Positions 9,130-18,662 of a DNA stretch of 64,000 nt are shown piece after piece. A program made the translations under genes and the position numbers. The DNA is from Sulfitobacter sp. (GTDB taxonomy: Bacteria > Pseudomonadota > Alphaproteobacteria > Rhodobacterales > Rhodobacteraceae), in NCBI GenBank assembly GCA_029252045.1, contig JAQXCD010000020.1:233685-297684 (forward strand), in the 5' to 3' direction. The notes under the pieces were generated by a model, which was given only the letters and a program-made list of their open reading frames with translations, had not been told where the DNA came from and searched no databases. Position 1 is the first letter of the stretch, and each line of letters starts with the position of its first letter.

Positions 9130-10491
9130 ATGACCAACACACCTGTTCCGCATGGATTACAAACTGCCGCCACACCGGTTGGCACCCACGAAGGATATAT
9201 GCCCGGTTTCGGGAACGACTTTGAGACAGAGGCCCTGCCCGGTGCTCTGCCGCAGGGCATGAACTCGCCTCAAAAAGTCAACTATGGCCTTTATGGCGAA
9301 CAGCTGAGTGGCACCGCCTTTACTGCACCCAGTCACCAGAACGAGCGTACATGGTGCTACCGCATCCGCCCCTCAGTCAAACACACACACCGGTTTGAGA
9401 AGATTGATCTGCCCTACTGGAAGTCCGCTCCCAATATTGACCCCGACGTTTTATCGCTGGGACAATACCGCTGGGATCCCGTGCCGCATTCTGACCAGCC
9501 GCTGACATGGCTGACCGGCATGCGCACCATGACAACTGCGGGTGATGTGAATACACAAGTTGGCATGGCAAGCCACGTCTATCTGGTCACAAAATCGATG
9601 AAGGATGCGTATTTCTTTTCCGCTGATTCCGAACTACTGGTCGTGCCCCAAGAAGGCCGCCTGCGTTTCGCAACCGAGTTGGGCGTGATCGACATCGAGC
9701 CGCAAGAAATCGCCATCATCCCGCGCGGTCTGGTCTACCGTGTTGAAGTGCTGGAAGGCCCCGCCCGCGGCTTTGTCTGCGAAAACTACGGCCAGAAGTT
9801 CCGCCTCCCCGGTCGCGGCCCCATCGGCGCCAACTGCATGGCAAATCCGCGTGATTTCAAAACACCTGTTGCCGCCTTCGAGGACCGTGATGCGCCCTCC
9901 ACCGTGACGATCAAATGGGCGGGCCAGTTCCACGAGACCAAGATCGGCCATTCGCCTTTGGACGTTGTCGCATGGCATGGCAACTATGCGCCCTGCAAAT
10001 ACGATCTGCGCACCTATTGCCCTGTCGGCGCGATCCTGTTTGACCACCCCGATCCGTCCATTTTCACCGTTTTGACCGCCGACAGCGGCGTTGAAGGCAC
10101 CGCCAACATCGACTTTGTTCTGTTCCGTGACCGCTGGATGGTGGCCGAAGATACCTTCCGGCCGCCATGGTACCACAAGAACGTCATGTCCGAGCTGATG
10201 GGCAATATCTTCGGCATCTATGACGCCAAGCCCAAGGGTTTCATCCCCGGCGGCATGAGCTTGCACAACATGATGCTGCCCCATGGCCCTGACAAAAATG
10301 CATTTGAAGGCGCCTCAAACAGCAATCTGGGTCCAGAGAAGCTCGAAAACACCATGTCGTTTATGTTCGAGACCCGCTTCCCGCAGCACCTAACCGCCTT
10401 TGCGGCCAAAGAGGCACCGCTACAGGACGATTATATCGACTGCTGGACAGATCTGGAGAAGAAATTCGACGGCACGCCGGGCAAGAAATAG
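9130..10491 (+). CDS. hmgA: Homogentisate 1,2-dioxygenase
   Basis: [26 protein letters not shown]...[16 protein letters not shown] is characteristic. Confidence 0.97.
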   Translation: MTNTPVPHGLQTAATPVGTHEGYMPGFGNDFETEALPGALPQGMNSPQKVNYGLYGEQLSGTAFTAPSHQNERTWCYRIRPSVKHTHRFEKIDLPYWKSAPNIDPDVLSLGQYRWDPVPHSDQPLTWLTGMRTMTTAGDVNTQVGMASHVYLVTKSMKDAYFFSADSELLVVPQEGRLRFATELGVIDIEPQEIAIIPRGLVYRVEVLEGPARGFVCENYGQKFRLPGRGPIGANCMANPRDFKTPVAAFEDRDAPSTVTIKWAGQFHETKIGHSPLDVVAWHGNYAPCKYDLRTYCPVGAILFDHPDPSIFTVLTADSGVEGTANIDFVLFRDRWMVAEDTFRPPWYHKNVMSELMGNIFGIYDAKPKGFIPGGMSLHNMMLPHGPDKNAFEGASNSNLGPEKLENTMSFMFETRFPQHLTAFAAKEAPLQDDYIDCWTDLEKKFDGTPGKK

Positions 10492-10661
10492 TGGAAGTTG
10501 TGATTGCGATCATTCTGTTCATCGTCGTCTGCGCAGGCCTGATGCTATGGGACTATTACAAACCCGCGCGCTTTCGCACGACCTATCGAAACGTCGCTGA
10601 AAGGCGCCGCTGGACTGGCGATTTTGGCTACCGCGGTGATGGAGATGGCGGCGGCGATTGA
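10491..10661 (+). CDS. 56-aa small membrane protein with Gly/Asp tail (GTG start, not in ORF track)
   Basis: [59 protein letters not shown] overlaps hmgA stop (TAGTG); one TM helix. Confidence 0.6.
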   Translation: MEVVIAIILFIVVCAGLMLWDYYKPARFRTTYRNVAERRRWTGDFGYRGDGDGGGD

Positions 10662-10704
10662 AAAACAGTGCGGCCTCCCCGCACCACGGAACTAAGGAAC
10701 AACA

Positions 10705-11958
10705 ATGAAACTGATGAAATCATGGGTAAAAAGCGCCAACAGCGCCGACACCCAATTCCCGCTCAACAACCTGCCTTACGGCGTGTTCACCACCGACAAG
10801 CTTGAGCCGCGCTGCGGCGTGGCCATCGGTGACATGATCCTTGATATGTCCGCCGCCGAAGAAGCAGGCCTGATCGAGCTGGCCGAAGATCCTGTGTTTG
10901 ATGTCCCCTACTGGAACGATGTGATGGAACTGGGGCCAGAGGCATGGGTCGCCCTGCGCGCGCGCCTGCAACAACTGCTCGCCGAAGGCTCGGCCGAGCA
11001 GGCATCGGTCGCACCATTACTTTTTCCCATGTCAGCGGCCCGCATGGAACTGCCAATGGTTGTGGCAGAATACACAGACTTCTACGCAGGTAAACACCAC
11101 GCTACGAATGTCGGCACCATGTTCCGCGGCGCCCAAAACGCCCTGCCGCCCAACTGGCTGCACATCCCCATCGGCTACAACGGCCGCGCGTCATCTGTTG
11201 TTGTCTCCGGCACAGACATCATCCGCCCAAATGGCCAGACCAAGGCCCCCACAGCAGACACACCTTCCTTTGGCCCCTGCAAACGCCTCGACATCGAGCT
11301 GGAAATGGGCACCATCGTCGGCAGCGCATCCGAACTGGGCCACCCTGTGACAGTAGCCCAGGCGGATGAAATGATCTTCGGCTACGTTCTGCTGAACGAC
11401 TGGTCCGCGCGTGACATTCAGGCGTGGGAATACCAGCCCCTTGGCCCCTTTCAGGCAAAAGCATTTGCCACTTCAATCAGCCCGTGGATCGTCACCCGCG
11501 CCGCGTTGGAGCCGTTCCGCACATCCACACCAGAGCGCGAAAAGGAATTGCTGCCCTACCTGCTTGAGCCAAAACCAATGCTCTATGACATCGCCCTCAG
11601 CGTGACCATGCAGGCCGAAGGCGGTGAGGTCAAAACCATCTGCGAGACGAACTACAACGAGATGTACTACTCCGCCCCGCAACAACTGGCCCACCACGCA
11701 AGCTCCGGTTGCGCTATGACACCGGGTGACTTGCTCGGCTCCGGCACCATCTCCGGCCCCGAAAAACACCAGCGCGGCAGCCTGCTGGAACTCAGCTGGG
11801 GCGGCCAAGAGCCGATAGATATCGGCAACGGCCAAACCCGCAGCTTTATCGAAGACGGCGACACGCTGACCCTGCACGGCGCGGCCATCGGTGACGGCTA
11901 CAAAATCGGCTTCGGCACCTGCACAGGCACCATCAAACCCGCCATCAAATTCCCGTAA
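10705..11958 (+). CDS. fahA: Fumarylacetoacetase
   Basis: FAH-like sequence with DFYAGKHHATNVGTMFRG and LLNDWSARDIQAWEYQPLGPF. Confidence 0.96.
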   Translation: MKLMKSWVKSANSADTQFPLNNLPYGVFTTDKLEPRCGVAIGDMILDMSAAEEAGLIELAEDPVFDVPYWNDVMELGPEAWVALRARLQQLLAEGSAEQASVAPLLFPMSAARMELPMVVAEYTDFYAGKHHATNVGTMFRGAQNALPPNWLHIPIGYNGRASSVVVSGTDIIRPNGQTKAPTADTPSFGPCKRLDIELEMGTIVGSASELGHPVTVAQADEMIFGYVLLNDWSARDIQAWEYQPLGPFQAKAFATSISPWIVTRAALEPFRTSTPEREKELLPYLLEPKPMLYDIALSVTMQAEGGEVKTICETNYNEMYYSAPQQLAHHASSGCAMTPGDLLGSGTISGPEKHQRGSLLELSWGGQEPIDIGNGQTRSFIEDGDTLTLHGAAIGDGYKIGFGTCTGTIKPAIKFP

Positions 11959-12050
11959 CGCAACAGGGGCGGATCACCCCGCCCCTTGCACCCTTTTCCA
12001 TATCCCATTCCACCCAACGCCCCAAACACACCCGAAGTTAGGACAGACCC

Positions 12051-13001
12051 ATGGCCAAAGCATTTGCCTCCCAAGGCGACATGACTGAAAAGAAAATCAC
12101 CTTCGACGAAATCGGCCGCGATTTGTGGGCCTTCACCGCCGAGGGTGATCCGAACTCTGGCGTGATCATCGGCGACGAGAGCGTTATGATCGTTGAGGCG
12201 CAGGCCACCCCGCGTCTGGCGAACAAAGTGATCGAGCAGGTCCGCAAAGTCACCGACAAACCGATCAGCCACGTTGTGCTAACCCACTATCACGCCGTGC
12301 GCGTGCTGGGCGCATCGGGTTACGGCGCAGACCAGATCATCATGGGCGAAGCCGCCCGTGGCATGGTGATGGAGCGCGGGCAAGAGGACTGGGATTCCGA
12401 GTTCCAACGCTTCCCCCGTCTGTTCGAGGGCTACGAATCCATCCCGGGTCTCACCTTCCCCACCACCACCTTCAATGACCGCATGACCGTACATCTTGGC
12501 AAACGCCGCGTGGACCTGATGCACCTTGGTCGCGCGCATACGGCTGGGGATATCGTGATTCATGTCCCCGACGAGAACGTGATGTTCACCGGCGATATCG
12601 TCGAGGATCACTCGGCCTGCTATTGCGGTGATGGCCATTTCGCCGATTGGGGCAATACGCTGGATGCCATCAAGGCCTACGATGTAAATTCCATCGCGCC
12701 CGGTCGCGGCGGTGCCCTCATTGGCAAAGAAGCCGTGAACCGCGCCATCGAGAGCACGCGTGACTTCGTCAATTCCACCTACGCCCCCGCCGCGCGCGTG
12801 GCGGCCCAAGGCGGCACGCTCAAGCAGGCATGGGACGCGGTGCGCGCCGAATGTGACCCCAAGTTCAAGGATTACGCAATCTACGAGCACTGCCTGCCCT
12901 TCAACGTGGCCCGCGCCTATGACGAAGCCCGCGGCATCACCCACCCCCGCATCTGGACCGCCGAACGTGATCTGGAAATGTGGGCAGCCCTTCAAGGCTA
13001 A
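12051..13001 (+). CDS. MBL-fold metallo-hydrolase
   Basis: Metallo-beta-lactamase-like VVLTHYHAVR, GRAHTAGDIVIHVPDENVMFTGDIV. Confidence 0.88.
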   Translation: MAKAFASQGDMTEKKITFDEIGRDLWAFTAEGDPNSGVIIGDESVMIVEAQATPRLANKVIEQVRKVTDKPISHVVLTHYHAVRVLGASGYGADQIIMGEAARGMVMERGQEDWDSEFQRFPRLFEGYESIPGLTFPTTTFNDRMTVHLGKRRVDLMHLGRAHTAGDIVIHVPDENVMFTGDIVEDHSACYCGDGHFADWGNTLDAIKAYDVNSIAPGRGGALIGKEAVNRAIESTRDFVNSTYAPAARVAAQGGTLKQAWDAVRAECDPKFKDYAIYEHCLPFNVARAYDEARGITHPRIWTAERDLEMWAALQG

Positions 13002-13068
13002 ATCAAGCGAGGAGCGGGCGCCGCCAGCGAGGAGCGCCCGTTCAAATACCAACAGGGAGACACGCACA

Positions 13069-14688
13069 GTGGTCGCAACACGCTATAAAACTGCCTTCCA
13101 GCTTTACCCCTATGCCAAGGTCGCAGCGCAGGATAATGCCCCCCTCCGCCATCCTGTTGTGATTGTCGGTGGCGGCCCTATCGGTCTTGCGTTGGCACTT
13201 GATCTGGGTCTCAAAGGCACGCCCGCACTGGTGCTGGATGACCATGACGGTGCAGGCCTGGGCTCCAAGGCGATCTGTTTTGCCAAACGCACGCTGGATA
13301 TCACAAACCGTCTTGGTGCGAGCCAAGCCATGGTCGACAAAGGTGTGGTCTGGAATGTGGGCAAGGTCTTCCACGCCGACCACAAAGTGTTTGATTTCAA
13401 CCTGCAACCCGAAGCAGGCCACCGCAATCCCGCCTTCATCAACCTGCAACAACCCTATTTCGAGAAATATCTCGTCGATGCGATTCATGCCGCCCAAGCG
13501 GATGGGGCACCGATTGAAATCAGGGGCCGCAACTGCGCAACTGCTCTGGAAAATCACGGCACCTACAGCACCCTGACCGTCGACACCCCCGATGGCCCTT
13601 ACCAGCTTGAGGCGGATTACCTGATCGCTTGTGACGGCGCGCGCTCGCCGCTGCGCGACATGATGGGGCTCACCTTTGATGGCCGTGTGTTCGAGGATAA
13701 CTTTCTGATCGCCGATGTGCATATGAAGGCCGATTTTCCGACCGAACGCTGGTTCTGGTTCGAGCCGCCGTTCAAAGGTGCCGGACAATCCGCCCTGCTG
13801 CACAAACAACCCGACGACATCTGGCGCATCGACTTCCAGCTGGGCTGGGACATCGACCGCGAGAAGGAGCTGGACCCTGCCCGCATCCGCGCGCGTGTGG
13901 ACGCCATGCTGTCATCGCAGGCAGGCCATGTGCCGGAATACGAGCTGGAATGGACCTCGATCTATACCTTCCAATGCCGCCGGATGGCCAAGTTTCGCCA
14001 TGGCAATGTGATCTTTGCTGGTGACTCTGCGCATCAGGTCTCGCCCTTTGGCGCACGCGGCGCGAACTCCGGTGTGCAGGACGCTGACAATCTGGCGTGG
14101 AAACTTGATCTGGTACTTAAAGGTCTGGCAGATGACAGCCTGCTCGACACCTACGCCACCGAACGGGAGCACGGCGCGGACGAGAATATCCTGAACTCGT
14201 CGCGGGCTACGGATTTTATGACCCCGAAATCTGACGTTTCCAAAACCTTCCGTAACGCGGTGCTGGAACTGGCAAACAAACATGCCTTCGCCCGCCCCTT
14301 GGTGAACTCGGGCCGCTTGTCCGTTCCTTGCAATTATTGCGGCTTCCCGCTGTTTGGCGAGGATGTGCTGGCAGGGCCGGACGCGACAGCCCCCGGCATG
14401 CCCTGTGCCGACGCGCCCCATCGAGACGGGTTTATTCTGGATCATCTGGGGGGGGATTTCACCATTCTCGCCATCGGATGCGACGCAAAGGAGGTTGCGG
14501 CGCACGGGCTGACGGCCCGCGTGGTCACGGCAGATGCGCCGTCACCGGAACTGGTCAAACGCTATCTGGGCGATACCCCCCAAGCAGTCTATCTGATCCG
14601 GCCTGACCAACATATCGTTGCCCGCTGGCCCGCATTCAACGCGGATGCCATCGCCGCTGCCTTGAAAACCGCAATTGGAAAAGCCTGA
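13069..14688 (+). CDS. FAD-dependent aromatic monooxygenase (MhpA/MhaA-like)
   Basis: GTG start; VVIVGGGPIGLALALDLGLKG dinucleotide-binding motif and VIFAGDSAHQVSPFGARGANSGVQDADNLAWKL. Confidence 0.88.
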   Translation: MVATRYKTAFQLYPYAKVAAQDNAPLRHPVVIVGGGPIGLALALDLGLKGTPALVLDDHDGAGLGSKAICFAKRTLDITNRLGASQAMVDKGVVWNVGKVFHADHKVFDFNLQPEAGHRNPAFINLQQPYFEKYLVDAIHAAQADGAPIEIRGRNCATALENHGTYSTLTVDTPDGPYQLEADYLIACDGARSPLRDMMGLTFDGRVFEDNFLIADVHMKADFPTERWFWFEPPFKGAGQSALLHKQPDDIWRIDFQLGWDIDREKELDPARIRARVDAMLSSQAGHVPEYELEWTSIYTFQCRRMAKFRHGNVIFAGDSAHQVSPFGARGANSGVQDADNLAWKLDLVLKGLADDSLLDTYATEREHGADENILNSSRATDFMTPKSDVSKTFRNAVLELANKHAFARPLVNSGRLSVPCNYCGFPLFGEDVLAGPDATAPGMPCADAPHRDGFILDHLGGDFTILAIGCDAKEVAAHGLTARVVTADAPSPELVKRYLGDTPQAVYLIRPDQHIVARWPAFNADAIAAALKTAIGKA

Positions 14689-14690
14689 CC

Positions 14691-14870
14691 ATGCTGACTC
14701 TCATGCCAAATCTACCTGATCCGGACGGGTTCTATGACGAGTTGATCCGCGCGCATTCGGGTCTGAGCCAAGAGCAAAGCGATGCCTTTAACGCGCGCCT
14801 GATCCTGACGCTGGCCAATCACATCGGCGACCGCGCGGTGCTGACAGCAGCACTGGAGGCCGCAAAGTGA
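14691..14870 (+). CDS. 59-aa DUF2783-like protein (not in ORF track)
   Basis: MLTLMPNLPDPDGFYDELIRAHSGLSQEQSDAFNARLILTLANHIGDRAVLTAALEAAK*; 2 nt after the monooxygenase stop; overlaps maiA GTG start. Confidence 0.8.
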   Translation: MLTLMPNLPDPDGFYDELIRAHSGLSQEQSDAFNARLILTLANHIGDRAVLTAALEAAK

Positions 14871-15484
14871 GTGGTGTTGTCCTATGGGATTATCCGAAAT
14901 CTTCTGCCAGCTACCGTGTGCGGATTGCGCTGAACCTCGCGGGGATCGAGTACGAGATCAAAACGGTCGACCTGCTGGCCAAAGACCACAAAACTGCAGA
15001 GCATCTGGCGCGCAATCCGCAAGGTTTTGTGCCTGTGTTGGACATCGACGGCCACCGTTTGACCCAATCACTTGCGATCCTTGAGTATCTTGATGCAACA
15101 CGCGGCCTAGGCTTGCTACCGACGGACCCCGTACAACGCGCGCGGCAAACGGCCCTTGCCCATGCGATTGCTGTTGATCTGCATCCGGTCTGCAACCTGT
15201 CCGTCGCAGGCTATGCGACCAAAGGTGAGGAACCTGCACGCACCAACTGGATGCGCCACTTCATCGCGCCGCGCATGGCAGCGTTTGAAGACATGCTGAA
15301 GGACTTCACCCAAGCTCCCTTCTGCTGTGGCAACACCCCCGGTCTGGCCGATATCGTGCTGATGCCGCAGATTTATAACGCCAGGCGGTGGGGTGCGGAT
15401 TATTCCGGTTGTTCGCGGATCGCTTCAGTCGAGCAGGCCTGCTCGGCCCACCCTGCCTTTATCGCCGCACATCCTGACCGTTAG
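14867..15484 (+). CDS. maiA: Maleylacetoacetate isomerase
   Basis: Zeta-class GST-like SSASYRVRIALNLAGIEYE; in the hmg/fah cluster. Confidence 0.93.
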   Translation: MSGVVLWDYPKSSASYRVRIALNLAGIEYEIKTVDLLAKDHKTAEHLARNPQGFVPVLDIDGHRLTQSLAILEYLDATRGLGLLPTDPVQRARQTALAHAIAVDLHPVCNLSVAGYATKGEEPARTNWMRHFIAPRMAAFEDMLKDFTQAPFCCGNTPGLADIVLMPQIYNARRWGADYSGCSRIASVEQACSAHPAFIAAHPDR

Positions 15485-17313
15485 ATATAGACGCCCGAGA
15501 AAACGATCGCGAGCCCGCCGAGGACCATGCCAACTGTCGGCAACACCTTGCGGGCTGCGATTAATCCATAAGACACCAGCGCCAGCCCGACAGCGATCCG
15601 CAGCATCGCCACCAGTGCAGCCAACGGCGCTTCGGCCAGCCGTAACACATCAGGGTTCGCGATCATGCCGAGCGGAATAATATAGAGGCCAACGCCCAGC
15701 GCCATCGCGGTCAACGCAACCTTGAGCCAGCTCTCGCCGATCATCCCAGCCGCAATAAAGACGGCACCGCAAACAGGCGGTGTAATGGTGGACAGCAGCG
15801 CAAACCAGAACACAAACAGATGCGCCTGCAACGGCTCAAGCCCCAGCTGCATCAGCGCAGGGCCCGCGACAGATACGCAGATGACATAAGCTGCCGTCGT
15901 CGGCACCTCCATGCCCAGCAGCAAGCAGGCAAGTGCGGTCAGCAATAGTGACGGCCAAAGCAACCCGCCCGATCCTTCCAGAATGAGCGAGGTGATTTTG
16001 ACGCCCAACCCCGTGATCGACAGCACCCCGATTATGATTGACGCACACAGAATGATAGACGCAATCATCGACACCTGCTTGGCCGCCGTCATAATCGCAC
16101 TCACGAGCCGGTCGATGATCTGGTCACGGCGGCTCTGTAAATTACCGTTGATTAGCAGCAGCAACGCCCCTGCCAGAATAGCCAGTGCAGCCGAATACTC
16201 TGGCGTAAATTTCGCACCGAACATCGCCCAGAGCAGGACGGTGAACGGCACCAGAAAAAACAGCGATGTCACAATCACATCGCGCCGCGTCGGCTGGTCG
16301 GCAGCATCCACGCCTTTCAGATCGAACCGGCTGGCGTAGGCATTGATGCCAACCCAGACTGCGAGAAAATAGAGGAATGCGGGCAATATCGCCGCCGCCA
16401 TAATCGAGGTGTAGGGCACGCCTGTCAGCTCAACCATCACAAAGGCGCCTGCCCCCATCAAGGGTGGCATGATCTGGCCACCTGACGATGCCACAGCCTC
16501 AACTGCCGCAGCCAGACGTTTGGGATACCCCAGCTTTGTCATGGCAGGCAGCGTCACTGCCCCTGTCGATGCCACATTGGCCGAAGCCGAGCCGGAGATT
16601 GACCCGAAAAGCGCAGAGGAGATGACCGACACCTTCGCCGCGCCGCCTTTGAGCCGCCCTGCCGCTGCCGCAGCCACGTTCATAAATCCCTGCCCCGCCT
16701 CGCCCGCGTTCAGTACTGCGCCAAAGATCACAAAGATCGCGACCACACCCACGGACACACCGGTCAGCGAGCCCCAGATGCCGCCTTCGGCAATTGTCAG
16801 CGTCCCTAGAAAACTGGCGGTGGGTGTGCCGGAATGGCCGAACTGGCCCGGAATATACTGCCCATAGAGACCGTACAGCAGCGCCAGCCCCGCGACCACG
16901 GGCAGTGGCCAGCCGATCGCACGGCGTGCAGTCTCAAGCGTGACGCCAAGCAAGACGATGGCCACGCCGAACTGAAAGTTCCCTTCAAGAAATCCGTATT
17001 GATCCCCCAAACGGTCACTGTTGACCGCCACCCAAAGGGCAGCACCAACGCCAAGTGCCGCAAGGGCGGCCCCGCTGAAACGACCGATAGGAGTTGTGGC
17101 CCCCAGCACCAAAGCAAAAGGCAGAATAAGAGCCATATGAAGCGGGCGGCTGACCAAATTCGGCACCAAGCCCGAAAAGATCAGCGCAAGGTGATAGCCC
17201 ACAAGGCAAGCCGCCAGAAGCAGCCAAAATCCAGCGCTCAGCCAGCCTTTGGGTAACATTTCCATATTCGGGTCTCTGGGTTGTGGGGCAGGCCAAAACG
17301 CTCTCTGGCCCAC
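15481..17313 (-). CDS. TRAP transporter permease, fused DctQM type (TAXI system)
   Basis: 610-aa polytopic protein; VPTTAAYVICVSVAGPALMQLG and GSISGSASANVASTGAVTLPAM motifs. Confidence 0.92.
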   Translation of the reverse strand: MGQRAFWPAPQPRDPNMEMLPKGWLSAGFWLLLAACLVGYHLALIFSGLVPNLVSRPLHMALILPFALVLGATTPIGRFSGAALAALGVGAALWVAVNSDRLGDQYGFLEGNFQFGVAIVLLGVTLETARRAIGWPLPVVAGLALLYGLYGQYIPGQFGHSGTPTASFLGTLTIAEGGIWGSLTGVSVGVVAIFVIFGAVLNAGEAGQGFMNVAAAAAGRLKGGAAKVSVISSALFGSISGSASANVASTGAVTLPAMTKLGYPKRLAAAVEAVASSGGQIMPPLMGAGAFVMVELTGVPYTSIMAAAILPAFLYFLAVWVGINAYASRFDLKGVDAADQPTRRDVIVTSLFFLVPFTVLLWAMFGAKFTPEYSAALAILAGALLLLINGNLQSRRDQIIDRLVSAIMTAAKQVSMIASIILCASIIIGVLSITGLGVKITSLILEGSGGLLWPSLLLTALACLLLGMEVPTTAAYVICVSVAGPALMQLGLEPLQAHLFVFWFALLSTITPPVCGAVFIAAGMIGESWLKVALTAMALGVGLYIIPLGMIANPDVLRLAEAPLAALVAMLRIAVGLALVSYGLIAARKVLPTVGMVLGGLAIVFSGVYI

Positions 17314-17321
17314 CCCGAGGT

Positions 17322-18281
17322 TTATTTCTGCGCGTCTGTCAGGGCGATGCCCGCTTCTACATAGTAGCGCTGTGCACCGGGATGAATGGTGCCCTCAATG
17401 GTTGCCATCAGACCCTCGTTGACGCCATTCCACCACGGGGAGTTTTCACCCAGCTTGGCTTTGCTTTCCCAGAATGTCTTGGTCAATTGATAGGCAGCCT
17501 CGTCGTCCATTGCAGTGGTTGCATAGGCCACAACAGGCAGGGATGTCGTGCGAATGTCCGCCTCCTGACCCGCATATGTGCCTGCGGGGATCACCAGCGT
17601 AGTACGCTTGGTCTGTACAATTTGATCATCGCTCAGCGACAGGACGTTTACCGTTGTGGAGGCCGCTGCCTCGATCACGTTAGGGGCTGGCCATGACCCT
17701 GCTGTCACAAAACCGTCGATCTGGCCGTTCTTCAGGGCAGCAACTGCGTTAGACAATTCGGCATCAGCGATTTTAACCTTATCCTTCAGGCCAAACAGCT
17801 CGATATACTTCTCGCCTTCCGTCGCCCCGAACGAGCCTTTGCCCAGCAGGATCGTCTTGCCTTCAAGGCCTGCCAAATCGGTCACACCACTGTCAGCCGA
17901 CATGACAAAATGCATCGTCAGCGAAGGGATCGGGAACAACGCACGGATGGTATCAAAGGCAGGATCACCCTTGCCGTCGAACATGGCTTTACCGCCCTGC
18001 GCCAACCGGACCAATGCGGGGGGCGTTGTGAAGACATAGTCACCGCCACGCGCACGCACCTCCATCACGTTCTGGACCGAGCCTTGGCTCTCCTCAACGG
18101 TGACAATCACCTCACCATCCGTACCGGCCTTCATGGCCTCGGCCAGCTCGACACCCATCTGGTAATAGGATGATCCGGTTTTGGCGGATTTATAGGTAAT
18201 GCGGGTCTCTGCGGATGCGGACGTGAGGCCCAATGTCGTCAGGGCAATCGCGGCAACTGCGGATTTCAATAGAGTTTTCAT
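17322..18281 (-). CDS. TAXI-family TRAP transporter solute-binding protein
   Basis: Signal peptide MKTLLKSAVAAIALTTLGLTSASA; TGSSYYQMGVELAEAMK. Confidence 0.92.
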   Translation of the reverse strand: MKTLLKSAVAAIALTTLGLTSASAETRITYKSAKTGSSYYQMGVELAEAMKAGTDGEVIVTVEESQGSVQNVMEVRARGGDYVFTTPPALVRLAQGGKAMFDGKGDPAFDTIRALFPIPSLTMHFVMSADSGVTDLAGLEGKTILLGKGSFGATEGEKYIELFGLKDKVKIADAELSNAVAALKNGQIDGFVTAGSWPAPNVIEAAASTTVNVLSLSDDQIVQTKRTTLVIPAGTYAGQEADIRTTSLPVVAYATTAMDDEAAYQLTKTFWESKAKLGENSPWWNGVNEGLMATIEGTIHPGAQRYYVEAGIALTDAQK

Positions 18282-18505
18282 CTGAACTCCTCCTTCAGGA
18301 TGTGATCTTCGTGCACAAGTCGTGACCTGCCTGACGCAATTGCGCAAGATCGGATGGCAGAAAACATTGACAGGTCGTAGTACAACAGGCGCGGCTCGCC
18401 TTTGAACTTCAAACAAGCCATTTGCCCAGAAAGCATAAAGGACAAGCGCGCGAAGGGTCTAATGTGTATGCATTAGACCGCGCGAAACTTGTCAAAAAAG
18501 AGAAG

Positions 18506-18582
18506 TGGTGCACCCGAAAGGATTCGAACCTCTGGCCCCCTGATTCGTAGTCAGGTGCTCTATCCAGCTGAGCTACGGGTGC
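18506..18582 (-). tRNA. tRNA-Arg (anticodon ACG), CCA encoded
   Basis: Minus strand GCACCCGTAGCTCAGCTGGATAGAGCACCTGACTACGAATCAGGGGGCCAGAGGTTCGAATCCTTTCGGGTGCACCA folds as a cloverleaf. Confidence 0.97.
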
Positions 18583-18593
18583 ACTGTGTGGGC

Positions 18594-18622
18594 GGTTTAG
18601 TATCAGCGCGCGGGCAATGCAA
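18594..18622 (-). promoter_or_regulatory. Candidate promoter of tRNA-Arg
   Basis: TTGCAT-17-TAAACC just upstream of the tRNA. Confidence 0.5.
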
Positions 18623-18662
18623 GCCCTGATAAAGACCAAAATCAACCACATAGCAAAAAAGT

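Noticed and set aside
13042-13809. 255-aa ORF antisense to the FAD monooxygenase
   Set aside because: No motif; the sense frame is a clear flavoprotein
18409-18651. 80-aa ORF containing APVAQLDRAPDYESGGQRFESFRVHH
   Set aside because: Translation of the tRNA-Arg gene, a common mis-annotation
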